This document shows positions 1 through 7,377 of a DNA stretch of 36,874 bases, one piece after another. Under the pieces are notes generated by a model. The model was given only the letters and a program-made list of their open reading frames with translations, was not told the origin of the DNA and ran no database searches. Location: assembly GCA_964653045.1 (NCBI GenBank), contig CAZZBW010000011.1:1-36874 (forward strand), written 5' to 3'. Numbering within the stretch: position 1 is the stretch's first letter; each line of letters begins with the position of its first letter. The translations under genes were made by a program, and so were the position numbers. The DNA comes from DAOOPX01 sp964653045. GTDB lineage: Bacteria; Patescibacteriota; Microgenomatia; UBA1400; PJMF01.

Positions 1-612
<612 letters not shown>

Positions 613-652
613 AAGGAGTACTAGGTTCAAGGCACTCACGCCCTTGTATTCC

Positions 653-672
653 TCTCTGAGGTAACTCAGAGA
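653..672 (+). repeat. 8-bp hairpin with GTAA loop downstream of 16S
   Basis: TCTCTGAG (653-660), GTAA (661-664), CTCAGAGA (665-672), followed by AAAA. It is non-coding; a role as a 16S precursor processing helix is an inference. Confidence 0.6.
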
Positions 673-760
673 AAAACCATCAAGTCCCGTGGTCACCATA
701 CCCGGGCTTGACTGTGGACACTACCACCATGTTTGGATCAAAACTTTTCAACTGTCTGTC

Positions 761-793
761 TATAATTTTTCAATACTCGCCTTAACAACGAGT
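761..793 (+). promoter_or_regulatory. Possible promoter and operator upstream of clpB
   Basis: TATAAT sits at 761-766 with no good -35 box at normal spacing. A short inverted repeat ACTCG (775-779), nine bases, CGAGT (789-793) lies just downstream, over the expected transcription start. The arrangement recalls heat-shock operators, but the repeat does not match CIRCE (the ACTC and GAGT cores are 11 apart instead of 9 and the outer arms do not pair). Confidence 0.3.
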
Positions 794-836
794 GATTTTG
801 GCGCATATGAATTATGTGACTGTCCATTATGCAATC

Positions 837-864
837 GCCCTTGACTAATCGAGGGCTTTTTTTT
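837..864 (+). terminator. Rho-independent terminator after the 16S region
   Basis: GCCCTT (837-842) pairs with GAGGGC (851-856) around an 8-base loop, followed directly by eight T (857-864). It lies between the 16S gene and clpB and would end the rRNA transcript without a 23S gene. The loop contains TTGACT (841-846), which stands 17 bases before TAGCAT (864-869), so the element may also carry the clpB promoter. Confidence 0.65.
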
Positions 865-875
865 AGCATATGCTC

Positions 876-3437
876 ATGATTAATTTCGACAAACTCACTA
901 CTAAAGCGGCTGAAGCAATTCAAGGAGCAATGGAGCTGACTGCAGAGCTCAAAAACCCAGAAATTACTCCGTGGCACTTGCTGCTGGTGCTAGTTAAACA
1001 ACCTGGTGGAGTAGTTGGCTCGGTCCTTCAATCTCTTGATCAAAACATTGAAGATATTGCTAGCAAAATCCAACAGGAACTGGTTAAGTTGTCTCAGGTC
1101 AGCGCGCCGACACAGGCGAGGATTTCCACTGAACTAAATAAAGTGTTGACCAATGCCGAGTCCGAAGTCGGCGCGCTCAAAGATGAATACATCAGTACCG
1201 AACATTTGTTTTTGGCCATGCTTGACGAAAAAGCAATTGCTCAAGTATTAGGAATTAATAAAGATCGGGTTAAAAAAACATTGACCAAAGTCCGCGGCAA
1301 TCAAAAAGTCACTTCGCGTGACCCTGAAGGCACCTACCAAGTTCTGCAAAAATATGCCCAGAACCTTAATCAGCTAGCACAAAAGGGCAAAATTGATCCT
1401 GTCATCGGTCGCGACGAAGAAATTCGTCGCGTTACTCAAATTTTGTCCAGAAGAACCAAAAATAACCCGGTGCTAGTTGGTGAACCAGGCACTGGAAAGA
1501 CCGCGATTGTCGAAGGCTTAGCCAAAAAAATCGTTGACGGGGACGTGCCAGAGATATTAAAAAATAAGCAGATTATCGCTCTGGACATGGGTGCCTTGAT
1601 AGCGGGCACTAAGTACCGCGGTGAGTTTGAAGACCGGCTCAAGGCCGTGATCAAAGAAGTAGAAAGCGCCGATGGTCAAATTATCTTGTTTATTGACGAA
1701 CTGCACACCATCGTTGGCTCTGGAGCGCAAGAAGGCGCAACCGACGCGGGTAACTTACTTAAACCCAGTCTTGCCCGCGGTACTCTCAGAACCATTGGCG
1801 CCACCACTCTCAAGGAGTACCGCAAGTACATTGAAAAAGACGCGGCGCTCGAGCGCCGATTTCAACCGGTGATGGTGGAAGAACCGTCACCAGAAGATGC
1901 GATTTCAATTTTGCGCGGAATCAAAGAAAAGTATGAAGCCCATCATGGCGTCCGCATTCAAGATAACGCGTTGGTTGCGGCTGTTGAACTCTCAAAGAGA
2001 TATATTTCTGACCGCTTTCTCCCAGACAAAGCCATTGATCTGATTGATGAGGCGGCTTCTGCTGTGCGGATGGCGATCGAGAGCAAGCCGGCTGAGCTGG
2101 ATAAACTCGAACGCAAAATTCGCCAACTGGAAATTGAGAAGGAAGCGCTAAAGAAAGAAAAAGACGCCCAAGCCAAACACAGATTGGAAGAAATTGGCAA
2201 AACTTTGGCTGAGCTGAACGAAGAGTATCGTGGATTAGAACAGCACTGGCGCAATGAGAAAAAAATTATTGAAACTATCAAACAAGCTGGTCAAAAGTTA
2301 GACGCGCTCAGAGAAGCGGCAATCCAAGCCGAGCGCGAACTCAACTTGCAAAAAGTGGCTGAGATTAATTACGGCCAGATCCCAGAGCTACAAAAAGAGA
2401 TTACGACTGCCCAAGCCGAGTTGGCGAAACTTCAAAAAGATAAGCAAATCTTGCGCGAAGAAGTGGGGGAGCAAGATATTGCTCAAGTAGTCTCGCGCTG
2501 GACGGGTATACCGGCACAGAAATTGTTGGCCACAGAGGGTCAGAAACTGACCAACATGGAAGAAATTCTCGCCCAAAGAATCGTAGGACAAAAAGAGGCA
2601 GTAATGGCGGTGGCGCGCGCCGTCCGGCGCGCGCGAGCAGGGATTGGCGATCAAGATCGTCCCTTGGGTTCATTCATATTCCTCGGACCAACTGGTGTGG
2701 GGAAAACTGAGTTAGCTAAAGCTCTAGCTGAGTTTATGTTCAATGACGAGCGGCTGTTGGTCAGAATCGATATGAGTGAGTACATGGAGCAACACTCGGT
2801 GGCTCGCCTGATTGGCTCGCCTCCTGGTTACGTCGGTTATGAAGAAGGCGGCCAGCTGACTGAAGCTGTCCGCCGCCATCCTTACACAATTATTCTCCTA
2901 GACGAGATCGAGAAAGCTCACCACGACGTGTTTAATGTTCTCCTCCAAGTCTTGGACGATGGAAGATTGACAGATAGTAAGGGCAGGACGGTTAATTTCA
3001 AAAATACTTTAATTATCATGACTTCCAACCTGGCCAGTCAAACGATTGCTGAGCTCGTTGGTCAACCAGAAAAGCAACGTCAAGCGGTTGAACAAGAGTT
3101 GCACCGCGCTTTTCGTCCAGAATTTCTTAACCGCCTTGACGAAGTGATTATCTTTCAGCCATTAGCCGAGTCAGAAATTGCCCAGATTGTGGAGCTGCAG
3201 CTCCACAATCTCCAACAAGAACTTGCAGAAAAAGGAATTACACTAAAAATCGATCAAGAAGTAATCACTCACCTAGCCAAAACTGGTTTCGATCCAGTTT
3301 TTGGCGCCAGACCTCTGAAAAGACAGATCCAAAATCTACTCCTCGATCAGCTTGCCAGCTTGATTATCGAAGAAAAACTCAGCGAAGACAAAACCGTCAA
3401 CGCCAAACTCAAGCAAGGCAAAATTGTGTTAGAATAA
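876..3437 (+). CDS. clpB: ATP-dependent chaperone ClpB (disaggregase)
   Basis: Cytosolic Hsp100 disaggregase that rescues aggregated protein with DnaK. The full architecture is visible: Clp N-domain repeats (about residues 1-145), first AAA+ module with Walker A GEPGTGKT (about 202-209) and Walker B ILFIDE, a long coiled-coil M-domain (about 395-525, rich in E/K/Q) that separates ClpB from ClpA/ClpC, then a second AAA+ module with GPTGVGKT (about 604-611), LLDEIEKAH, and a C-terminal ClpB domain. Length of 853 residues is normal. ATG at 876 gives MINFDKLTTKAAEAI, the usual ClpB beginning; an in-frame ATG at 870 would add two residues. There is no Shine-Dalgarno, and TTGACT-17-TAGCAT ends at 869, so a leaderless transcript from about 876 is possible. 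Four internal palindromes are listed separately. Confidence 0.96.
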   Translation: MINFDKLTTKAAEAIQGAMELTAELKNPEITPWHLLLVLVKQPGGVVGSVLQSLDQNIEDIASKIQQELVKLSQVSAPTQARISTELNKVLTNAESEVGALKDEYISTEHLFLAMLDEKAIAQVLGINKDRVKKTLTKVRGNQKVTSRDPEGTYQVLQKYAQNLNQLAQKGKIDPVIGRDEEIRRVTQILSRRTKNNPVLVGEPGTGKTAIVEGLAKKIVDGDVPEILKNKQIIALDMGALIAGTKYRGEFEDRLKAVIKEVESADGQIILFIDELHTIVGSGAQEGATDAGNLLKPSLARGTLRTIGATTLKEYRKYIEKDAALERRFQPVMVEEPSPEDAISILRGIKEKYEAHHGVRIQDNALVAAVELSKRYISDRFLPDKAIDLIDEAASAVRMAIESKPAELDKLERKIRQLEIEKEALKKEKDAQAKHRLEEIGKTLAELNEEYRGLEQHWRNEKKIIETIKQAGQKLDALREAAIQAERELNLQKVAEINYGQIPELQKEITTAQAELAKLQKDKQILREEVGEQDIAQVVSRWTGIPAQKLLATEGQKLTNMEEILAQRIVGQKEAVMAVARAVRRARAGIGDQDRPLGSFIFLGPTGVGKTELAKALAEFMFNDERLLVRIDMSEYMEQHSVARLIGSPPGYVGYEEGGQLTEAVRRHPYTIILLDEIEKAHHDVFNVLLQVLDDGRLTDSKGRTVNFKNTLIIMTSNLASQTIAELVGQPEKQRQAVEQELHRAFRPEFLNRLDEVIIFQPLAESEIAQIVELQLHNLQQELAEKGITLKIDQEVITHLAKTGFDPVFGARPLKRQIQNLLLDQLASLIIEEKLSEDKTVNAKLKQGKIVLE
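1410..1431 (+). repeat. Inverted repeat in clpB, 9-bp arms, GAAA loop
   Basis: CGCGACGAA (1410-1418), GAAA, TTCGTCGCG (1423-1431). It encodes the conserved GRDEEIRR motif of Clp ATPases, so the symmetry comes from codon choice. Confidence 0.85.
1843..1858 (+). repeat. Perfect 16-bp palindrome in clpB
   Basis: CGGCGCTCGAGCGCCG, with 8-bp arms and no loop. It encodes the conserved AALERRF region. Confidence 0.85.
2613..2634 (+). repeat. Inverted repeat in clpB, 9-bp arms, 4-nt loop
   Basis: GCGCGCGCC (2613-2621), GTCC, GGCGCGCGC (2626-2634). It encodes the conserved VARAVRRARAG segment just before the second Walker A. Confidence 0.85.
3185..3210 (+). repeat. Perfect 26-bp palindrome in clpB
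   Basis: Arms GATTGTGGAGCTG (3185-3197) and CAGCTCCACAATC (3198-3210), no loop and no mismatch. It encodes the QIVELQLHNLQ segment of the C-terminal domain. Confidence 0.9.
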
Positions 3438-3449
3438 TGATCTGGTTTT

Positions 3450-3532
3450 GGGTGTGTAGCTCAGTTGGTTAAAGCGTCCCGCTAAGCGGGAAGGTCCGTA
3501 GGTTACACGCCAGCACAATAACATTTTGATTT
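3450..3532 (+). pseudogene. Degenerate tRNA-Ile-like unit, copy 1 of an 83-bp tandem repeat
   Basis: It begins with the same 21 bases as the intact tRNA-Ile at 3616, with a good D-arm. The anticodon arm is collapsed to TCCCGC-TAA-GCGGGA, as if four loop bases of a CTGATAA loop were lost, and the T-arm reads GTAGGTTACAC, as if about eight bases of TTCGAATCCT were lost. The 3' acceptor strand does not pair with GGGTGTG. It cannot fold as a normal tRNA and is called a pseudogene or an assembly product. Confidence 0.65.
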
Positions 3533-3615
3533 GGGTGTGTAGCTCAGTTGGTTAAAGCGTCCCGCTAAGCGGGAAGGTCCGTAGGTTACACGCCAGCACA
3601 ATAACATTTTGATTT
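3533..3615 (+). pseudogene. Degenerate tRNA-Ile-like unit, copy 2 (identical to copy 1)
   Basis: All 83 bases equal 3450-3532. The two copies and the real tRNA-Ile start at 3450, 3533 and 3616, an exact 83-base period. Perfect identity means a very recent duplication or an assembly artefact. Confidence 0.65.
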
Positions 3616-3689
3616 GGGTGTGTAGCTCAGTTGGTTAGAGCGCTATCCTGATAAGATAGAGGTCCTTGGTTCGAGTCCAAGCTCACCCA
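3616..3689 (+). tRNA. tRNA-Ile (anticodon GAT)
   Basis: A 74-nt cloverleaf: acceptor GGGTGTG/CTCACCC, D-arm GCTCAGTTGGTTAGAGC, anticodon arm CTATC-CTGATAA-GATAG with anticodon GAT at loop positions 34-36, and T-arm CTTGG-TTCGAGT-CCAAG. The discriminator is A3689 and CCA is not encoded. The acceptor has a T-T mismatch at pair 6:67. The GIY-YIG gene starts four bases after the discriminator. Confidence 0.93.
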
Positions 3690-3692
3690 CCC

Positions 3693-3941
3693 ATGTTCGT
3701 CACATACATTCTCCAAAGTCAGAAAACTGGCAAATACTATATTGGCTCGACCCAAGATCTGACTAAAAGAATCAAAATCCATAACCAAAACAAAGTTGCT
3801 TCAACCAAAAACAAAGGACCTTGGACATTAATTTATACAAAATATTTTATGACTCGCTCAGAAGCATGTCGAAAAGAATTGGAAATCAAGAGCTTTAAGG
3901 GTGGGAACAGCTTTCAAAAATTAGTTAAAGCATCTCGCTAA
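3693..3941 (+). CDS. GIY-YIG domain protein (UPF0213/YhbQ-like small nuclease family)
   Basis: 82 residues consisting of one GIY-YIG domain: VTYILQS at the start (GIY strand variant), KYYIGSTQDLTKRIKIHN (YIG motif and the conserved Arg), and a late conserved Glu in KELEIKSFKGG. Such single-domain proteins are widespread in bacteria and their cellular role is poorly known; nuclease activity is inferred from the fold. ATG at 3693 is the natural start; a longer frame would run back through the tRNA. Only three bases separate the ATG from the tRNA-Ile discriminator and there is no Shine-Dalgarno, so it is probably co-transcribed with the tRNA and released by 3' processing. Confidence 0.85.
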   Translation: MFVTYILQSQKTGKYYIGSTQDLTKRIKIHNQNKVASTKNKGPWTLIYTKYFMTRSEACRKELEIKSFKGGNSFQKLVKASR

Positions 3942-3973
3942 ACAAAAATGGTCCAAACCAACTGACTTTCCAA

Positions 3974-4010
3974 TTGCTTTTTAGCAGTCCTGCAGTTAGA
4001 ATGCTAACTT
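3974..4010 (+). promoter_or_regulatory. lon promoter covered by a CIRCE-like (HrcA) operator
   Basis: -35 TTGCTT (3974-3979), 17-base spacer, -10 TAGAAT (3997-4002), then 8 bases to the ATG at 4011. Over it lies TTAGCAGTC (3981-3989), nine bases, GAATGCTAA (3999-4007). The CIRCE consensus is TTAGCACTC-N9-GAGTGCTAA, so 16 of 18 arm bases agree with exact spacing. HrcA binding would block the polymerase. Transcription from about 4009 would give a leaderless mRNA. Confidence 0.75.
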
Positions 4011-4697
4011 ATGGCAGATGAAAAAAAGAATACTAATGATCTTGTAAAGACAGAAAAACTGAAGAGCGGTGTAATTACTCTGCCGGCTCCTGCGGAGCCG
4101 GCGCCCACCAGCCCAATTCAGGTTCTGCCTGTCGTCCCCATCCGTGAGGGCATTCTTTTCCCCAGCACTGAATCGGTCCTAACTTTTGGCAGGCCTATTT
4201 CACTCAACGCCCTTCACGATGTCACCGAAAAAAACAATCTAGTTGTACTCGTCACTCAAAAAAAACCAAGTGTTGAAGCTCCACAACCGGCAGATCTCTA
4301 TCAGTTTGGCACCTTAGCCGCGATCGAGCGCAAAATTAAAACTGGCAAGAGCGTTAATGCATTAGTCAAGGGCATGGGCAGAGTGAAGATTGTCCAATAC
4401 ACTTTAGCAGATAACAAGATCACCGCGGTTGTGGAAACTTGCCCCGATGTCGAAGAAAAATCCGAAGAGCTGACCGCCATGGTCAATCATCTGCAAAAAA
4501 TCTTCCGTCAAGCTGTGCACATGGGCAAACCAGTGGAATTCTTAAGCTTCATGAAACTGATGAGTGGGGTCACCAACGGCGAACTGACCGATCAAATTGC
4601 CAGCACCCTAAACATCACTACACCAGAAAAACAACAGATTTTGGAGACGATCAACGTCAAGGAGAGGGTTCGGATCGTGATTGAGGCGCTGACTCAC
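4011..4697 (+). CDS. lon: Lon protease, N-terminal part (gene split by an N gap)
   Basis: First part of the ATP-dependent serine protease Lon. After a charged, Pro-rich lead (about 1-35) comes the Lon substrate-binding (LAN/PUA-like) domain: VLPVVPIREGILFPSTESVLTFGRPIS, then FGTLAAIERKIKTGKSVNALVKGMGRVKI, ending at NVKERVRIVIEALTH just before the gap at 4698-4707. The downstream half (4708-6444) is in another frame only because the ten Ns are a placeholder; compared with E. coli Lon about 20 residues are missing here. ATG at 4011 is the only good start and has no Shine-Dalgarno. The promoter and CIRCE-like operator lie immediately upstream. A GC-rich inverted repeat at 4082-4102 codes for an Ala/Pro/Glu stretch. 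Confidence 0.93.
4082..4102 (+). repeat. Inverted repeat in lon, 9-bp arms, 3-nt loop
   Basis: GCCGGCTCC (4082-4090), TGC, GGAGCCGGC (4094-4102). It encodes the non-conserved PAPAEPAP stretch. Confidence 0.85.
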
Positions 4698-4707
4698 NNN
4701 NNNNNNN
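4698..4707. other. Assembly gap (10 N)
   Basis: Ten N inside lon. The flanks belong to the same gene but differ by one frame step, so the true gap is not ten bases. By comparison with Lon, I expect roughly 20 residues to be missing. Confidence 0.98.
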
Positions 4708-6444
4708 AAAAAATTTGATAAAAACATGAGAGAAAATATCCTGCGCGAGCGCCTACGCACCATTCAAAAAGAATTGGGCGAGCTGGATGATGAAGAAGAA
4801 GTAATCGATGAATATACCAATAAACTAAAAAAAATTAAGCTACCGACAGAAATTAAAACTAAAGTTACCAAAGAAATCAGGCGCTTAAAACAGATGTCAC
4901 CTAATAATCCCGAGTCTGGCTACGTCCGAACTTGGCTGGATACAGTGTTTGATTTACCATGGGGTAAATTTGATCAAACTACGGTCAACTTGAAACAAGC
5001 CGAGAAAGTACTGGCTAAGTCCCATTACGGTCTGGAAGAAGTGAAAGACAGAGTGATCGAGTATATCGCTGTGCTCCAGCTCAAACAAAAAAACTTCACC
5101 GCTAAAAAAGATCAAAAATTACCGACAATTTTGTGCTTTGTCGGACCTCCGGGTGTGGGAAAAACCAGCATTGGCCGCTCGATAGCGGCCAGTCTCAAAC
5201 GCAAGTTTGTCAAAATTTCCCTGGGCGGCATTCGCGACGAAGCTGAGATCAGGGGTCACCGACGCACCTACGTCGGTGCCATGCCTGGCAGAATCATTTC
5301 AGGCATCAAGCAAGCCGGAAGCATGAACCCTGTGTTCATGCTTGACGAGATTGATAAATTGGGCGCTGATTTTCGTGGTGACCCATCATCAGCATTACTC
5401 GAAGCTCTTGATCCAGAGCAAAATCACACATTCGAGGATCACTATTTAGACATGGCGTTCGATCTTTCTGAAGTAATTTTCATCACCACCGCTAACACCT
5501 TGGACACCATTCCTGCAGCGCTGCGAGATCGGCTAGAAGTGATTCGTTACTCAGGTTACACTGAAGAAGAAAAATTCCACATTGCCCAAGACCATTTGGT
5601 GGAAAAAGTCATTAAAGCTAATGGTTTGCTCAGCAAACAAATCACGTTTGCCAACGAGTCACTCAAGTACATCATTGCTCGCTTTACTAGAGAGGCGGGA
5701 GTCAGAGATCTGGAACGCAACCTTCACAAGATTGCTCGGAAAATTGCCAAAAAGCTAGTCAGTGGCACACAAAAAAATGGCAACTTAAAAATTTCTTCGA
5801 AGTTAATTCGCGAGCTGCTTGGACCAGAAATATTTGATATTGAAAATACCGAAGCGCAAGATACTGTGGGCCAGGCCACGGGCCTGGCCTGGACTAGTGT
5901 CGGCGGTGACACTTTGTTTATTGAAGTAGCTCTCACTCCGGGAAAGGGCGAAGTCAAGCTGACCGGCAAGCTTGGGGATGTGATGAAAGAATCGGCCCAG
6001 ACTGCCTTGACTTTCGTCAAGGCCAACGCTAGCAATTATGCTATCGATCCCAAACTCATGCAAGAAACCAACGTTCACATCCATGTTCCCGAAGGCGCCG
6101 TCCCCAAGGACGGTCCTTCGGCCGGAGTCACGATTGTCACTGCTATCGTTTCTGCCTTCACCAACATTCCTGTGAAACACGAAGTCGCCATGACTGGTGA
6201 AGTCACCCTGCGCGGTCGGGTGTTGCGCATCGGCGGGCTCAAAGAAAAGAGTATTGCTGCCGCGCGAGCAGGGAGCAAGCTCATCTTAATCCCCCAGACT
6301 AATGAGCGAGATCTGGAAAAAATTCCGGATTCAGTCAAAAAAATCGTCAAGTTTATTCCAGTTTCGCACGTCGATCAGGTTTTATCCAGAGCACTGACCA
6401 AAATCCCGAAGAAATTTAGACTCCAGCAACCTACCAAGAAGTGA
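4708..6444 (+). CDS. lon: Lon protease, C-terminal part (AAA+ and protease domains)
   Basis: Continuation of lon after the gap; the frame opens as KKFDKNMRENILRERLRTIQKELGE, which matches the helical segment of Lon before the AAA+ module, so the ATG at 4726 is an internal Met. Walker A GPPGVGKTS (5143 on), Walker B VFMLDEIDKLG, sensor and lid (REAGVRDLERNLHKIARKIA), then the protease domain with catalytic Ser in KDGPSAG (codon 6118-6120) and catalytic Lys in GGLKEKSIAAARAG. The C-terminus RLQQPTKK is normal. Lon degrades unfolded and regulatory proteins in the cytosol. The lipoprotein gene starts 12 bases after the stop. Inverted repeats at 5172-5191, 5257-5278 and 5869-5889 lie in conserved segments. 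Confidence 0.95.
   Translation, partial: KKFDKNMRENILRERLRTIQKELGELDDEEEVIDEYTNKLKKIKLPTEIKTKVTKEIRRLKQMSPNNPESGYVRTWLDTVFDLPWGKFDQTTVNLKQAEKVLAKSHYGLEEVKDRVIEYIAVLQLKQKNFTAKKDQKLPTILCFVGPPGVGKTSIGRSIAASLKRKFVKISLGGIRDEAEIRGHRRTYVGAMPGRIISGIKQAGSMNPVFMLDEIDKLGADFRGDPSSALLEALDPEQNHTFEDHYLDMAFDLSEVIFITTANTLDTIPAALRDRLEVIRYSGYTEEEKFHIAQDHLVEKVIKANGLLSKQITFANESLKYIIARFTREAGVRDLERNLHKIARKIAKKLVSGTQKNGNLKISSKLIRELLGPEIFDIENTEAQDTVGQATGLAWTSVGGDTLFIEVALTPGKGEVKLTGKLGDVMKESAQTALTFVKANASNYAIDPKLMQETNVHIHVPEGAVPKDGPSAGVTIVTAIVSAFTNIPVKHEVAMTGEVTLRGRVLRIGGLKEKSIAAARAGSKLILIPQTNERDLEKIPDSVKKIVKFIPVSHVDQVLSRALTKIPKKFRLQQPTKK
5257..5278 (+). repeat. Inverted repeat in lon, 8-bp arms
   Basis: CACCGACG (5257-5264), six bases, CGTCGGTG (5271-5278), in the invariant RGHRRTYVGAMPG motif. 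A second 8-bp one, TGGCCGCT-CGAT-AGCGGCCA, is at 5172-5191. Confidence 0.75.
5869..5889 (+). repeat. Inverted repeat in lon, 9-bp arms, 3-nt loop
   Basis: GGCCAGGCC (5869-5877), ACG, GGCCTGGCC (5881-5889). It encodes GQATGLAW at the start of the protease domain. Confidence 0.85.
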
Positions 6445-6456
6445 TAAACTACCAAC

Positions 6457-7377
6457 ATGAGCTCGCGCTTCGCTCGAAAAGTGTTGGTTTTGGTGTTGTC
6501 TGTGGTTTTTTTAACTGGATGTACCACTGACTTTAAAACACTTTTTCAAAAGCCACCCAAATCAGGTATACAAATTCAAACAGGTGAAACAAAAGCCTCT
6601 GTCTTTATTAACTCCCAATTTTTAGATAAAACCCCATTAATCAAAAAGGATCTTAAACCGGGCGAGTATTACATCGAGATTAAACCCGATGACATTGAGC
6701 TCGCTCCTTACGAAACTAGCGTCACCCTACGTGACGGATTTCTGAGCGTAATAATTTGGCAACCGGGACGAACACCTGAACAAAGTGGTGGAGTGATTTA
6801 TGAACTAGAAAAACTATCAGACAAATCTCAAACTGAAGTATCTTTTCGCAGTATTCCCGATGGGGCAATTCTGGAAATTACCGGCCAAGATCAGGCATTT
6901 ACTCCCACAACAGTCGACAACCTTGAACCGGGAGTCCTAGATTACAAATTATCACTACCGTCATATATCACTCAGGAACATACTGTGGATTTAATTGCGG
7001 GACACCGCACTGTTGTGACTGCCAAATTGGCCAAACAGCAAACTGAGCTGATTCCCGAAGCGATTTCAACTCCCACCAGAACTGCCACACCAACCCAACC
7101 AGCCACTGTCACCAGCTCCGCTACTGCTTCCCAGAGCGCCTCAACCGCAACACAATCAGCCTCCACTGTCAGCATCCGCTCCACCCAACTATTCATCGAT
7201 GGGCAAGAAGTACTGCGGGCTCGTTCAGGACCAGGTGTAACTTACGACCAAGTGGGCCTAGTTAAAGTCGGACAAAAATATCCCTTACTCAGCCAGCCGA
7301 ACGACGGCTGGCTAGAGATTAAATTAGAAAACGGCGCTGCTGCCTGGATCAGCAGCGCCTACGGAAAACTAGAGTAA
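6457..7377 (+). CDS. Lipoprotein with two PEGA-like domains and an SH3b domain
   Basis: 306 residues. The N-terminus has a positively charged start, a hydrophobic stretch and a lipobox FLTGC with Cys22, so it is expected to be lipid-anchored on the outer face of the membrane. Two beta-rich PEGA-like repeats follow (about 36-110, containing VFINSQFLDKTPL and LKPGEYYIEIKPDD; and about 125-195, containing RSIPDGAILEITG and LEPGVLDYKLSLPSY). A Ser/Thr/Ala-rich linker (about 205-240), typical of a cell-wall-spanning region, leads to an SH3b domain (LRARSGPGVTYDQVGLVKVGQKYPLLSQ...GWLEIKL...AAWISSAYGKL). These domains usually bind peptidoglycan or surface polysaccharide. It starts 12 bases after lon and overlaps the next gene by one base (TAATG), so it probably leads the glycosyltransferase operon. 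Confidence 0.85.
   Translation: MSSRFARKVLVLVLSVVFLTGCTTDFKTLFQKPPKSGIQIQTGETKASVFINSQFLDKTPLIKKDLKPGEYYIEIKPDDIELAPYETSVTLRDGFLSVIIWQPGRTPEQSGGVIYELEKLSDKSQTEVSFRSIPDGAILEITGQDQAFTPTTVDNLEPGVLDYKLSLPSYITQEHTVDLIAGHRTVVTAKLAKQQTELIPEAISTPTRTATPTQPATVTSSATASQSASTATQSASTVSIRSTQLFIDGQEVLRARSGPGVTYDQVGLVKVGQKYPLLSQPNDGWLEIKLENGAAAWISSAYGKLE
7291..7313 (+). repeat. Inverted repeat in the SH3b coding region, 9-bp arms
   Basis: AGCCAGCCG (7291-7299), AACGA, CGGCTGGCT (7305-7313). Confidence 0.85.
7333..7359 (+). repeat. Inverted repeat in the SH3b coding region, 10-bp arms
   Basis: GGCGCTGCTG (7333-7342), seven bases, CAGCAGCGCC (7350-7359). It is the second one within 70 bases of the same gene and lies near its stop codon. 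Confidence 0.85.

Larger units (their letters stand above)
613..869 (+). other. 16S downstream spacer with hairpins; no tRNA or 23S
   Basis: I find no tRNA gene and no 23S start. The stretch holds three hairpins: CAAGG...CCTTG (629-646 region), a perfect 8-bp stem TCTCTGAG-GTAA-CTCAGAGA at 653-672 capped by a GNRA-type loop, and an imperfect stem around 680-715 (TCAAGTCC... pairing with ...GGGCTTGA). These may be 16S processing stems. A TATAAT box lies at 761-766, a short inverted repeat ACTCG-N9-CGAGT at 775-793, and a terminator-like hairpin at 837-864. Confidence 0.6.

Noticed and set aside
775..793. CIRCE element ahead of clpB
   Set aside because: The ACTC and GAGT cores are 11 apart rather than 9 and the outer arms do not match.
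3450..3615. CRISPR array
   Set aside because: Only two identical 83-base units with no spacers, and they are tRNA-like.
3666..3692. Longer start for the GIY-YIG protein
   Set aside because: The extra codons are the T-arm and acceptor of tRNA-Ile.
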